A stretch of 64,000 nt of DNA, taken from positions 186,001-250,000 of the forward strand of contig CAWDMB010000008.1 in NCBI GenBank assembly GCA_963803375.1. The letters are read 5' to 3'. The notes beneath the pieces are model-generated. The model did no database searches, was not told the DNA's origin, and saw nothing but the letters and a program-made list of their open reading frames with translations. Below, piece after piece: positions 24,178 to 32,238 of this stretch (position 1 is the stretch's first letter; the number at the start of each line of letters is the position of its first letter). The stretch comes from JAOPZW01 sp963803375. Lineage in GTDB: Bacteria; Actinomycetota; Thermoleophilia; Solirubrobacterales; Solirubrobacteraceae. Position numbers and translations under genes: made by a program.

Positions 24178-25296
24178 GTGTCCGTCGAGGTTCGACCCGT
24201 CGCCGGCCGGCGCGACGTCAAGGATTTCATAGAGCTGCCCTTCCGCCTGCACGCCGGCACTCCCTGGGTGCCGCCGCTGCGGCTCGAGCGGCGGATGTTC
24301 CTGTCGCGCCGGCGCAACGCGTTCTTCGGGCGCGGCGACGCGTGCCTGTTCCTCGCCGAGCGCGACGGCCACGTCGTCGGGCGCGTCAGCGCGCAGGTCG
24401 ACCACGCCTTCAACGCCCACCACGGCAATGCCTGGGGAATGTTCGGCTTCCTCGAGCTCGAGGACGACGCCGAGGTCCTGCGCGCGCTCCTGGACGCCGC
24501 CGCGGCCTGGCTGCGCGCGCGCGAGCGCGACCGCATGGTCGGGCCGATGGACTTCACGATGAACGACGAGGCGGGCGTCCTCGTCGAGGGCTTCGAGCGC
24601 GAGCCCATGATCAGGCAGCCGTGGCAGCCGCGCTACTACGCCGAGCGCCTGGAGGACGCGGGCCTCGCCAAGGCCGTCGACCTGTGGACGTGGGAGCTTC
24701 AGATCTCCGACCGCGAGCACCTGCTGCCGATTCTCTTCGAGCTCTCCGAGCAGGTCGAGCCCAAGCACGGGATCACGCTGCGCAAGATGACCCAGCGCTC
24801 GCTGCGCCGCGACCTCGACCGCTTCGCCGAGGTCTACAACTCGGCCTGGAGTCGCAACTGGGGCTTCGCGCCGTACGGGCGCGCGGACCTCGACTTCTAC
24901 GCCTCCGAGCTGCGCCTCGTGCTCGACTCGCCGTGGTGCATGGTCGCCGAGCGCGGCGAGGAGACGGTGGCGATCGCCATGACCTTCCCGGACATCAACC
25001 AGGTGCTGCGGCGCATGAACGGGCGGATCCTGCCCTTCGGGTGGTGGCACTACCTGCGCCGGCGGTGGATCATCGACCGCTGCCGTGTCGGCTTCCTCGG
25101 CGTCAAGCCCGAGTTCCAGCACACGGGCGTGGCCGCTCGGCTCTTCGTCGAGCACTTCGACCTCGCGGCGCGCACGCGCGTCAAGTGGGGGGAGATGGGC
25201 TGGATCCTGGAGACCAACCGCGCCATGAACCGGGGCATGAAGGCCATGCACGGGCGTGTCGTCAAGCGCTACCGCGTCTTCGAGCAGACGCTGTAG
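24178..25296 (+). CDS. GNAT-fold N-acyltransferase of the large (about 370-residue) uncharacterised type
   Basis: This 372-residue protein has a long-family GNAT layout: an N-terminal segment DFIELPFRLHAGTPWVPPL, then ACLFLAERDGHVVGRVSAQV, MVGPMDFTMNDEAGVLVEGF, and a C-terminal VGFLGVKPEFQHTGVAARLF where the acyl-CoA pyrophosphate loop (Q/R-x-x-G-x-A) is recognisable. The end, ILETNRAMNRGMKAMHGRVV, is also typical. Related proteins are usually annotated only as N-acetyltransferase. Bacterial ceramide synthase of Caulobacter is described as a GNAT-superfamily member, so an acyl-CoA:amine acyltransferase acting on the neighbouring oxoamine synthase product is plausible but unproven. GTG 24178 follows a -10-like box. 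Confidence 0.75.
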   Translation: MSVEVRPVAGRRDVKDFIELPFRLHAGTPWVPPLRLERRMFLSRRRNAFFGRGDACLFLAERDGHVVGRVSAQVDHAFNAHHGNAWGMFGFLELEDDAEVLRALLDAAAAWLRARERDRMVGPMDFTMNDEAGVLVEGFEREPMIRQPWQPRYYAERLEDAGLAKAVDLWTWELQISDREHLLPILFELSEQVEPKHGITLRKMTQRSLRRDLDRFAEVYNSAWSRNWGFAPYGRADLDFYASELRLVLDSPWCMVAERGEETVAIAMTFPDINQVLRRMNGRILPFGWWHYLRRRWIIDRCRVGFLGVKPEFQHTGVAARLFVEHFDLAARTRVKWGEMGWILETNRAMNRGMKAMHGRVVKRYRVFEQTL

Positions 25297-25319
25297 CCCA
25301 GGCCGTCCCGGGGCGGGTG

Positions 25320-25325
25320 TACGAT
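25320..25325 (+). promoter_or_regulatory. Candidate -10 box (TACGAT) for the small Ala/Arg-rich gene
   Basis: TACGAT ends 12 nt before ATG 25338, in a gap of 41 bp. Confidence 0.35.
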
Positions 25326-25337
25326 CCGCCGGCCGCC

Positions 25338-25616
25338 ATGGACCGCGCCCGCGCCGACGACATCGAAGAGCTCGACGGGGAGCTCGTGCCCGCCGCCGCG
25401 CCGGTGCCCACCGCGCGCGAGCGCCCGGCCGGCGTCGTCATGGCCCGGCAGGCCGCCGCGGTCGCCGCGACCTCGTTCGCGGCGGGCGCGGCGACGGTCG
25501 CCGCGGTGCGCGTCGGGCGCGCGCGCCGTGCGCGCCGGCGCTCGCGCAAGCTGCCCGCGGTCGTCGCCTCGCGCTCGTTCCTGGTCGACGTGCACATGCT
25601 CGCACCGCGCGACTGA
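25338..25616 (+). CDS. Small protein with central hydrophobic stretch and basic tail, function unknown
   Basis: This 92-residue protein has an acidic N-terminus (ARADDIEELDGELVP), a central Ala/Val-rich helix (AAAVAATSFAAGAATVAAVR) that could insert in or lie on the membrane, a dense Arg cluster (RARRARRRSRK) and a hydrophobic end. No family is recognised. It has its own -10-like box and a terminator-like hairpin downstream, which supports expression as a single gene. Confidence 0.5.
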   Translation: MDRARADDIEELDGELVPAAAPVPTARERPAGVVMARQAAAVAATSFAAGAATVAAVRVGRARRARRRSRKLPAVVASRSFLVDVHMLAPRD

Positions 25617-25632
25617 GGCCCTCGCCTCCAAG

Positions 25633-25654
25633 CGCGCCCGCGAGCGTGGGCGCG
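25633..25654. terminator. Stem-loop between convergent genes
   Basis: CGCGCCC (25633-25639) pairs with GGGCGCG (25648-25654) around an 8-nt loop, placed 17 bp after one stop codon and 22 bp before the opposing one. Confidence 0.5.
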
Positions 25655-25676
25655 ACGAGTGCCTGACCGAGCGCGT

Positions 25677-26852
25677 TCAGGCGCGCGCGGAGAGCGCCCG
25701 CGGGCGCCGCCGGCCCGCTGCGCGCGCGGGCGCGCCGGCGCGCTGGGCGCGGGCGATCGCCTTGGCCGCGCGCGCGCCCTCGAGGCCCATGGCCCGCAGG
25801 TGCGCGGGGATTGGGACGAAGCCGACGAAGCGCAGCCCCGGGGCCGCCTCGTCGGCCCCCGTGGCGCGCGGCAGGCCGCGCTCGTCGAGGATGTCGAGGT
25901 CGCCCACGAGCGGCTCGAGCGCCGGCCGGTAGCCGGTGGCGGCGATGACGGCGTCGGGCTCGATCCGCGTGCCGTCGGCGAGCGCGACGCCGTCCTCGTC
26001 GAGGTCCCCGACGCCGGCGACGACCTCGATGCGCCCGTCGCGGACGGCGTCGATCGTCGCCCGGTCGACGACCGACGGCGCGACCCCGAGCCGGCGCAGA
26101 CGCGAGAAGACGCCCTCCTCGGGGACCGGCAGCCCGACGTCGGAGAGGTCGCCGAACATCTTGGCCCGGCCCTTGCGCGCGACGGCGTCGGCCAGCTTCG
26201 GCGGGAGGCGGTGCAGGGCCAGCGCGATCGCCGGACCGCCCGGCGAGCGCAGGAACAGGTTCGGCGGCGTGCGCACGGCGAGGCGCACCCGGCCCGCGCT
26301 GCCCTCGACGAGGTCGTAGGCGATCTCCATCCCCGAGCAGCCCGCGCCGACGACGAGGACTTCCTGGCCCGCGAAGGGCTCGGCGTTGCGGTAGGCGGCG
26401 GCGTGCAGCAGGCGCCCGCCGAAGCCGTCGCGGCCCGGCCACGCCGGCAGGTACGGCGTGTGCTCGTGGCCCGTGGCCACGACGACCTGCGCCGCGCTCG
26501 CGTCGCCCGCCGACGTGCGCACGCGCCAGCCGCCGGCAACCGGGTCGAGGCGCTCGACGCGAGTGCGCAGGCGCACGTCGAGCGCATTGCGGGCTGCGTA
26601 CCGCTCGAGATGGGCGACGACCTCGTCGCGCGCGGGGAAGATCGCGGTGCCGCGGGCGAAGCGGCCGTGCGGCAGGTTGGAGAACGGGCGGCTCGAGTTC
26701 AGCCGCAGCCGGTCGTAGCGGCTGCGCCAGGCGGCGGCGACGGCGTCGGCGCCGTCGACGACGGTCGCCGCCACGCCGCGGCGCCCCAGCTCGGACGCGG
26801 TCGCGAGCCCGGCCTGGCCGGCGCCGATGACGATGACGTCTGCAGTGTCCAT
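25677..26852 (-). CDS. FAD/NADPH-dependent monooxygenase (FMO/YUC-like)
   Basis: This 391-residue two-dinucleotide-binding-domain flavoprotein probably oxygenates a small substrate. The FAD motif is VIGAGQAGLATASELGRRG (about residues 8-26), the NADPH motif is VVGAGCSGMEIAYDL (about 165-180), and the C-terminal ATGY motif is AATGYRP. The FMO fingerprint between them is weak, with GFGGRLLHAAAYR in its place. ATG 26852 is favoured over 26870 because GGGAGAG precedes it. It lies downstream of a thiamine-precursor transporter on the same strand but is separated by a palindrome, so it may be an independent unit. The substrate is unknown. Confidence 0.8.
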   Translation of the reverse strand: MDTADVIVIGAGQAGLATASELGRRGVAATVVDGADAVAAAWRSRYDRLRLNSSRPFSNLPHGRFARGTAIFPARDEVVAHLERYAARNALDVRLRTRVERLDPVAGGWRVRTSAGDASAAQVVVATGHEHTPYLPAWPGRDGFGGRLLHAAAYRNAEPFAGQEVLVVGAGCSGMEIAYDLVEGSAGRVRLAVRTPPNLFLRSPGGPAIALALHRLPPKLADAVARKGRAKMFGDLSDVGLPVPEEGVFSRLRRLGVAPSVVDRATIDAVRDGRIEVVAGVGDLDEDGVALADGTRIEPDAVIAATGYRPALEPLVGDLDILDERGLPRATGADEAAPGLRFVGFVPIPAHLRAMGLEGARAAKAIARAQRAGAPARAAGRRRPRALSARA

Positions 26853-26873
26853 GTCTCTCCCGGACGCCATCGA

Positions 26874-26889
26874 CGGGAATCCCTTCCCG
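26874..26889. promoter_or_regulatory. 16-bp palindrome upstream of the flavin monooxygenase gene
   Basis: CGGGAA-TCCC-TTCCCG is a perfect inverted repeat 22 bp upstream of the chosen start and 48 bp after the thiY stop. It could be an operator or a terminator for the upstream operon. Confidence 0.35.
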
Positions 26890-26936
26890 GGCAGGGCGAC
26901 CCCGCTCGTCGCCGGCCGCTGGCCTCATCTGAGCCG

Positions 26937-27965
26937 CTACGGCGTCGCGTCCTCGGCCACCGGGCCCTCGCCCGGGAGGAACTCCTCGGTCAGCGCGCGG
27001 GCGGTCGCGGGCGCGCGCTCGAGCAGCCGGTTCTCGAACATCCAGCGCCCGTAGCGTGCCCAGGCCGCGCGGTCCATCCACCCGAACGGCTTGCCGGCGG
27101 GCGGAAGGAACGCGGGCAGCGTCGCCTTGACGCTCGCGAGCTGCAGCCGCGGATCGAGATCGCGGTTGGCCGCCAGCAGGGCCTGCACGCCGGCCCGCGG
27201 GTCGCGGCGCAGGGCGGCGTGGCCCTGCCCGAGCGCGCGCAGGAAGCGGCGTACCCGCGCGCCGCCGCGGCGCAGGTCGGCCGCGCGCGCGACGATGACG
27301 AGCTCGTCGTATGTCGGCACGCCGGCGCGGTCCATGCGGATGATCTGCGGGTCCTTGCGCGCCAGGCGCAGCTGCACGCCCTCGTAGTTCCAGAACGCGC
27401 CGAGCGTCGCGTCGACCTTGCGCGAGAGCATCGCCGGCACGAGGTTGAAGCCGACGTTGACCTCCTTGACCGAGCCGGGGTCGACGCCCGCCCGCTCGAG
27501 GATCGCCTTGAGGTAGGCCGACTGGTACGGGATCCCCGCGGTGCCGACGGTCTTGCCGCGCAGCCCCGCCGGCGTCCGCACCCCGCGCGCCCCGATCGAC
27601 ATGACCGAGGTCAGCGGCTCCTGGACGAGCGCGCCGACGGCGACGAGCTTCTCGCCGGCGTCGCGCGCGAGCAGCAGCTCGGGCTCGTAGGAGATCGCGA
27701 GGTCGACGCGACCCGCGGCCAGCAGCTTCAGCGGCGCCGAGGGATCCGACGGCGTCTGGATCTCCACGTCGAGCCCCGCCCGGCGGAAGTCGCCGCGGGC
27801 CTGCGCGGCGTACAGGCCCGCGTGGTCGGCGTTGGGCAGGTAGTCGAGCAGCAGCGACAGGCGCTCGGTCCTCGGCCCGGCCGTCGGCTCGCTGCGCTCG
27901 CCGCAGCCCGACAGGGCCACGGCCGCGAGGACGGCGACGGCGAGGACCGAGAGCCGGCGGGTCAC
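26937..27965 (-). CDS. thiY: Thiamine-precursor ABC transporter, substrate-binding lipoprotein (ThiY/NMT1 family)
   Basis: This 342-residue lipoprotein captures a pyrimidine precursor of thiamine (HMP or a breakdown product) for the ThiXYZ transporter. It starts at GTG 27965, overlapping the permease stop by four bases; a signal sequence ends in the lipobox ALSGC near residue 21. The NMT1/THI5-like domain is clear: LDYLPNADHAGLYAAQARGD, GRVDLAISYEPELLLA, GTAGIPYQSAYLKAILE and ATLGAFWNYEGVQL. It is the last gene of an operon headed by a TPP riboswitch, which fixes its role far better than the family alone would. Confidence 0.9.
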   Translation of the reverse strand: MTRRLSVLAVAVLAAVALSGCGERSEPTAGPRTERLSLLLDYLPNADHAGLYAAQARGDFRRAGLDVEIQTPSDPSAPLKLLAAGRVDLAISYEPELLLARDAGEKLVAVGALVQEPLTSVMSIGARGVRTPAGLRGKTVGTAGIPYQSAYLKAILERAGVDPGSVKEVNVGFNLVPAMLSRKVDATLGAFWNYEGVQLRLARKDPQIIRMDRAGVPTYDELVIVARAADLRRGGARVRRFLRALGQGHAALRRDPRAGVQALLAANRDLDPRLQLASVKATLPAFLPPAGKPFGWMDRAAWARYGRWMFENRLLERAPATARALTEEFLPGEGPVAEDATP

Positions 27966-28714
27966 GGGCGCGCGGCTCCTCGCGGTGGGCGGCGCGCCCA
28001 CGGCACGAGCCGGCGCTCGGCCAGGGCCAGGGCGCCGAACAGCGCGACGGCGAAGGCGGCGAGCAGCACGACGGCCGCATAGGCGCGTGCGGTCTGCAGC
28101 TGTGGGATCGCCTGGAGCATGAGATGCCCGAGCCCCTCGCTCGAGCCGACGTACTCGGCGAAGACGGCGCCGATGACCGCGACGGCGACGGCGATCTTCG
28201 CGCCGCTAAACGCGGCGGGCAGCGCCGCCGGGGCCTCGGCCCAGCGGAACGCCTGCCAGCGCGAGGCGTCAAGCGTGCGCAGGAGCTTGAGCTGGTCGGG
28301 GTCGACGGCGCGCAGCGCGTCGAGGGTCGTCACGACGACCGGGAAGAAGCAGACGAGCGCGATGATCGCGAGCTTCGGGACGATGCCGAAGCCGAACCAG
28401 ACGACGAGCAGCGGCGCGACGATAACGACGGGGACCGCCTGCGAGGCGACCAGCAGCGGGTAGAGCGAGCGCCGCAGGGTGCCCGAGAGGTGCAGGACGA
28501 CGGCGAGCCCGAAGCCGAGCACGAGCGCCACGAGGATCCCGAGCGCGACCTCCTGGGCGGTGACGAGCAGGTTCGACCACAGCAGCGCGCGGTCGTCCCA
28601 GAGCGCCTGGGTCACCTCGGTGGGGGTGGGGAGGATGAGGTCGGTGACGCCGCCGACGCGCGCGTACAACTCCCAGCCGCCGACGAGGACGAGCACGACG
28701 AGCGCGGCGGTCAT
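27962..28714 (-). CDS. thiX: Thiamine-precursor ABC transporter permease (ThiX/SsuC-like)
   Basis: This 250-residue membrane permease has six predicted helices and a typical BPD-type EAA loop (WAEAPAALPAAFSGAKIAVA). The N-terminus follows the SsuC/TauC pattern with LILPTPTEVTQALWDD. ATG 28714 overlaps the ATPase stop (ATGA) and its own stop overlaps thiY, so all three proteins are translationally coupled. The riboswitch upstream indicates import of a thiamine precursor rather than a sulfonate. Confidence 0.9.
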   Translation of the reverse strand: MTAALVVLVLVGGWELYARVGGVTDLILPTPTEVTQALWDDRALLWSNLLVTAQEVALGILVALVLGFGLAVVLHLSGTLRRSLYPLLVASQAVPVVIVAPLLVVWFGFGIVPKLAIIALVCFFPVVVTTLDALRAVDPDQLKLLRTLDASRWQAFRWAEAPAALPAAFSGAKIAVAVAVIGAVFAEYVGSSEGLGHLMLQAIPQLQTARAYAAVVLLAAFAVALFGALALAERRLVPWARRPPRGAARP

Positions 28715-29454
28715 GCGCCGAGCGCCTCCAGCGCCCGGGCGCGCACCGCGAGGACATCGGCCTCGGTCCGCGGGCGCGGGACCTCGAGCTCGGCGACGAC
28801 GCGCGCCGGGCGCGGGCCCAGGACGACGACGCGATCGGCCAGCGCCGCGGCCTCCTCGACGTCGTGGGTGACGAGCAGGACCGTGCGCGGCTCCCGCGCG
28901 AGCGCGTCGGCCAGCCACGCCCGCAGCTCGCGCCGGGTCAGCGCGTCGAGCGCAGCGAAGGGCTCATCGAGGCAGAGCACCGGCTTGCCCGAGAGCAACG
29001 TGCGCAGGAAGGCCACGCGCTGGCGCATCCCGCCCGAGAGCTCGTACGGGCGCGCGCGCTCGAAGCCCTCCAGGCCGAAGGCCGCGAACAGCGGCCGGGC
29101 GCGAGCGCGGGCCTGCTCGCGGCCGAGGCCGGCCAGCCGCGCCGCGAGCGCCGCGTTGTCGAGCGCGCGCAGCCACGGCAGGAGGAGGTCGCGCTGGGGC
29201 ATGAGCACGGCGGGCTCCGAGCGGACCGTGCCGGCGTCGGGCCGCTGCAGGCCGCAGACGAGCTCGAGCAGCGTCGTCTTGCCGCAGCCGCTCGGGCCCA
29301 CGAGCGCGACGACCTCGCGCGGCGCGACGCGCAGGCTGACGTCGGCGATCGCGACGAGCTCGCCGAAGCGACGGCCGACGGCGTCCAAGCGGATCGCGTC
29401 GGTGCCCTCCACGTTTCGAGGCTTCGGTGCGGGGGCCTCGAGCCTCGTCTGCAT
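28711..29454 (-). CDS. thiZ: Thiamine-precursor ABC transporter ATPase (ThiZ/TauB-like)
   Basis: This 247-residue ATPase powers the ThiXYZ importer. Walker A is GPSGCGKT, the signature is ELSGGMRQR and Walker B is VLCLDEPFAALD, followed by LLVTHD. A short Q-loop segment reads LMPQRDLLLPW. ATG 29454 is immediately preceded by GGAGGGAG, which is at the same time the 3' end of the TPP riboswitch. Expression should therefore fall when thiamine pyrophosphate is abundant, because ligand binding hides the ribosome site. Confidence 0.92.
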   Translation of the reverse strand: MQTRLEAPAPKPRNVEGTDAIRLDAVGRRFGELVAIADVSLRVAPREVVALVGPSGCGKTTLLELVCGLQRPDAGTVRSEPAVLMPQRDLLLPWLRALDNAALAARLAGLGREQARARARPLFAAFGLEGFERARPYELSGGMRQRVAFLRTLLSGKPVLCLDEPFAALDALTRRELRAWLADALAREPRTVLLVTHDVEEAAALADRVVVLGPRPARVVAELEVPRPRTEADVLAVRARALEALGA

Positions 29455-29456
29455 CG

Positions 29457-29545
29457 CTCCCTCCGCGGGCATTACCCCACAGGTTCGAAGGGTCGGCGCC
29501 GGGGTCGGTGGGCGCCCTCTCAGCCGGCCTCCGCCAGCCCCCCTG
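29457..29545 (-). promoter_or_regulatory. TPP (THI-box) riboswitch
   Basis: On the minus strand the element carries the conserved thi-box blocks in order: GGCTGAGAGGG, then ACCCTTCGAACCTG, GGGGTAATGCC and GCGGAGGGA. These are the pyrimidine- and pyrophosphate-sensor parts of the TPP aptamer. The final AGGGA overlaps the ribosome-binding site of the ATPase gene, so control is probably translational, as is usual in actinobacteria. The 5' arm starts around 29545 (CAGGGGGGCTGGC). Confidence 0.95.
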
Positions 29546-29563
29546 TTCACAGGTCAGCGACGG

Positions 29564-29569
29564 ATGCTA
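29564..29569 (-). promoter_or_regulatory. Candidate -10 box (TAGCAT) for the thi operon
   Basis: TAGCAT on the minus strand would start transcription near 29557, about 12 nt before the riboswitch aptamer begins. The -35 region is not recognisable. Confidence 0.4.
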
Positions 29570-29623
29570 GCGCGAGCAGCGCGGCGAGCTCGTGCTTGAT
29601 TACCACGGCCCCACGCTCGCCGA

Positions 29624-29640
29624 GCTTCGCAATCCGAAGC
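29624..29640 (-). terminator. Stem-loop just after the VWA gene
   Basis: GCTTCG (29624-29629) pairs with CGAAGC (29635-29640) around a 5-nt loop. It lies one base after the VWA stop codon, where a terminator separating it from the thi operon is expected. Confidence 0.45.
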
Positions 29641-29641
29641 G

Positions 29642-31069
29642 TCAGCGTCTGGTCACCGGACGCGTAAGCGCCTTGACGAAGTCCTCGAGCTGGCCCGTCG
29701 TCCAGCATTCGAAGGCCTCGCAGTGCTCCTCGTAGACGGCGATCACCGAGTCGCCGTAGTTCCAGTACAGCCGCGGCTCGGGATTCAGCCAGAACGTCCG
29801 CCCGGCGCGCGCCGCGATCTGCCCGAAGATGTCCGAGCGCGGGTCGCGGCCGTTCGTGCGCGCGTCGCCGAGGACGATGACGGTCGCCCGCGGGTGCAGG
29901 TCGTCCTCGACGAGCTGGGCGAACTCGTTCCAGACGCGCCCGTAGTCGGTGTAGCCCGAGATGTCGGCCACGCCGGCGTCGCGCCCGATCGCCTCCGAGA
30001 CCGCCTTGAAGTCGCGCTGTCGCTCGAAGACGTCGGTGACCTCGCTGATGCGCTCGATGAAGACGAACGAGCGCATCTTGCGAAACGAGTCGTGCAACGC
30101 GTGCAGGACGCTGAGGAAGAAGACGCTCGCGCTCGTCACCGAGGTCGAGACGTCGCTGAGCACGTAGATCTCGGGGCGCCGCGGACGCACCGGGCGGAAC
30201 TTGAGCACGACCGGCACGCCGCCCGTCTCCAGCGACGCGCGCATCGTCTTGCGGACGTCGACGTGGCTGTGGAGGCGCTTGCGTCCACGCAGCTCGTGGC
30301 CCTGGGACTTGAGGCGCCGCTTGAGCTGGGCGACGACGCGGTGGACGGCGGCGAGGTCCTGCAGCGGGCCGCTCGGCAGGGCCCGGTCGAGCTCGTTGAG
30401 CGGCCGCGCGGCCGGCAGCGCGCGCGTGCGCTCGATCTGGCGGCGCTCGAGCTCGGTGCGCAGGTGCGCCTCGAAGCGGCGGATGGCGTCGCGGGGCAGC
30501 CCGGCGGAGCGGGGATCCTCGGGCGGCAGGTCGGGCTGGCGCTCGGCGCGCAGGCCCAGCGCGCGGCGGATGCGCTGCACATCGACGCCGATGACGCCAG
30601 AGCCCTCGCCCGGACGCCCGAACGCCGCGATCGCCAGCCGCGCGAGGTCGCGCATGGCGCCCTCGTGGGCGTCGCGGAGCGCCTGGGCGATCTGCCGGCG
30701 CAGCGCCTCGAGGTCGAGCTCCGCGTCGCCGGCGTCGATCCCGCCGCCCTCCTCGACGTGCTCGCGGGCGGCGGCGAGCTCGGTGGCGCGGAAGAAGAAG
30801 CGCTCGAAGACGAGGTCGAACACGCGGCGGTCGTCCTGCGACTTGGCCAGCGTGGCGGCGAGCGCCTCGCGGAAGTCGGCGGGGCGTGTCCAGCCCACCT
30901 CGCGGAGCACCGCGAAGGCGTCGAGGAGCTCGCTGGTGCCCACGGCCACGCCCTCGCCGCGCAGCTCCTCGCCGAGCTCGAGCAGGCGGGCGTCGAGGCC
31001 CCGGGGCGGCGCCGCCGGGTCGCCTGCGCCGTGCAGCGCGGCCCTACGGCTGGCCGGCGGTGGCGGCAC
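29642..31069 (-). CDS. VWA-domain protein, CoxE-like, partner of a MoxR ATPase
   Basis: This protein of up to 475 residues is probably cytoplasmic. The C-terminal half is a von Willebrand A domain with a complete MIDAS: LSDVSTSVTSAS (D-x-S-x-S), a Thr in GYTDYG, and VIVLGDARTNGRD. The N-terminal 250 residues are helical and charged. The start at GTG 31069 overlaps the MoxR gene by 26 bp and is not certain; the conserved part begins around LDARLLELGEELRGEG (residue 25). MoxR/VWA pairs act as metal-insertion or assembly chaperones for various enzymes; the client here is unknown and no cox or nor genes are in view. Confidence 0.85.
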   Translation of the reverse strand: MPPPPASRRAALHGAGDPAAPPRGLDARLLELGEELRGEGVAVGTSELLDAFAVLREVGWTRPADFREALAATLAKSQDDRRVFDLVFERFFFRATELAAAREHVEEGGGIDAGDAELDLEALRRQIAQALRDAHEGAMRDLARLAIAAFGRPGEGSGVIGVDVQRIRRALGLRAERQPDLPPEDPRSAGLPRDAIRRFEAHLRTELERRQIERTRALPAARPLNELDRALPSGPLQDLAAVHRVVAQLKRRLKSQGHELRGRKRLHSHVDVRKTMRASLETGGVPVVLKFRPVRPRRPEIYVLSDVSTSVTSASVFFLSVLHALHDSFRKMRSFVFIERISEVTDVFERQRDFKAVSEAIGRDAGVADISGYTDYGRVWNEFAQLVEDDLHPRATVIVLGDARTNGRDPRSDIFGQIAARAGRTFWLNPEPRLYWNYGDSVIAVYEEHCEAFECWTTGQLEDFVKALTRPVTRR

Positions 31070-31946
31070 GGGCGGGCAGGGCGAGCTTGACGCCGACGCG
31101 CTCGGCCACGAGATCGAGGTCGGTGCGGTGCTTCACGATGATCGACATCGTCTCGGCCAGCACGCGATCGTCGATGTCGTCGGCGCCCAGGAGGAGCAGC
31201 GCGCGGGCCCAGTCGATCGACTCGGCGATCGACGGCGGCTTCTTGAGGTCGAGCTCGCGCACCATCGCGATGACCTCGACGAGTTTGCGGGCCACGGCCT
31301 CGGGGAGATCGGGCGCGTGGAGGCGGACGATCTCGAGCTCGTGCTCGAGCCGGGGATAGTCGAGCCAGAGGTACAGGCACCGGCGCTTGAGCGCCTCGGT
31401 GAGCTCGCGCGTGTTGTTGGAGGTCAGCAGGACGATCGGCCGCGTGCGCGCCTCGAAGCGCCCGAGCTCGGGGATCGAGATCTGGAAGTCGCTCAGGAGC
31501 TCGAGCAGCATCGCCTCGAACTCCTGGTCGGTCTTGTCGATCTCGTCGATGAGCAGGACGACGGGCTCCTCGGCCGCGATCGCCGTCATCAGCGGGCGCT
31601 CGAGCAGGAACTCGGGGCCGAAGATGTCGTCCTGGACCTCGCGCCAGCCCGCGCCGTCGGCCTCGGCCTGGATCCGCAGGAGCTGCTTGCGGTAGTTCCA
31701 CTCGTACAGCGCCTTGGCCTCGTCGAGGCCCTCGTAGCACTGCAGTCGCACGAGCGTGCGCTCGAGGTAGGCCCCCAGCGCCTTGGCCAGCTCGGTCTTG
31801 CCGACCCCCGCGGGGCCCTCCACGAGGATCGGCTTGCCGAGCTTGGCCGCCAGGTAGGCGACGAGCGCGGTCGAGGTGCCCGGCAGGTAGCCGACGGAGC
31901 GCAGGCCCCGCGCGACGTCGTCGACGCTCGATGGTGAGAAAGCCAT
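31044..31946 (-). CDS. MoxR-family AAA+ ATPase
   Basis: This 300-residue AAA+ chaperone-type ATPase has Walker A GPAGVGKT (about residues 44-51), Walker B VVLLIDEIDKTD, sensor 1 VLLTSNNTREL and an Arg finger region LKRRCLYLWLDYP. It forms an operon with the following VWA protein, the standard pairing for this family. ATG 31946 is preceded at 9 nt by TATCAT, so the transcript is probably leaderless. Its substrate cannot be deduced from the neighbours. Confidence 0.9.
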   Translation of the reverse strand: MAFSPSSVDDVARGLRSVGYLPGTSTALVAYLAAKLGKPILVEGPAGVGKTELAKALGAYLERTLVRLQCYEGLDEAKALYEWNYRKQLLRIQAEADGAGWREVQDDIFGPEFLLERPLMTAIAAEEPVVLLIDEIDKTDQEFEAMLLELLSDFQISIPELGRFEARTRPIVLLTSNNTRELTEALKRRCLYLWLDYPRLEHELEIVRLHAPDLPEAVARKLVEVIAMVRELDLKKPPSIAESIDWARALLLLGADDIDDRVLAETMSIIVKHRTDLDLVAERVGVKLALPARAATAGQP

Positions 31947-31955
31947 GCACGGCGC

Positions 31956-31961
31956 ATGATA
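31956..31961 (-). promoter_or_regulatory. Candidate leaderless -10 box (TATCAT) for moxR
   Basis: TATCAT, five of six consensus bases, ends 9 nt before ATG 31946. Confidence 0.5.
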
Positions 31962-31972
31962 GGAACCGCCGC

Positions 31973-32176
31973 GTGGCGAGCTTCGTGCCCGACCCGGCGC
32001 CGGACTTCGGGACCGACCCGCGGCCGTTCGTCGCGATGATGCTCGCGGGCTTCGTCATCGGCGTCGCCGGGCATGTCGTGCGCTCGCGTGGCCTCGTCGT
32101 GATCGGCATCGGGCTCGTCTTCCTGGGGACGTTCCTGCTTCCGCTCGCCGTCTACGTGGCCGAGAGCTCGGGCTGA
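31973..32176 (+). CDS. Small two-helix membrane protein
   Basis: This 67-residue protein starts at GTG 31973, divergent from moxR with 26 bp between starts. A Pro/Asp-rich N-terminus precedes two hydrophobic helices (about 20-36, MMLAGFVIGVAGHVV, and 40-62, GLVVIGIGLVFLGTFLLP) joined by RSRG, giving a hairpin. No family is assigned. Its hydrophobic pattern argues for a real gene despite its size. Confidence 0.5.
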   Translation: MASFVPDPAPDFGTDPRPFVAMMLAGFVIGVAGHVVRSRGLVVIGIGLVFLGTFLLPLAVYVAESSG

Positions 32177-32238
32177 CCGGCGGCCCGCGCACAGGCGCCG
32201 GCTCCGCGCCTCGGCCGGCGTGCGTTGGCCGCCGCTCG

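Noticed and set aside
29642..31946. MoxR/VWA pair as part of a CO dehydrogenase or nitric oxide reductase cluster
   Set aside because: No cox or nor genes occur in the window.
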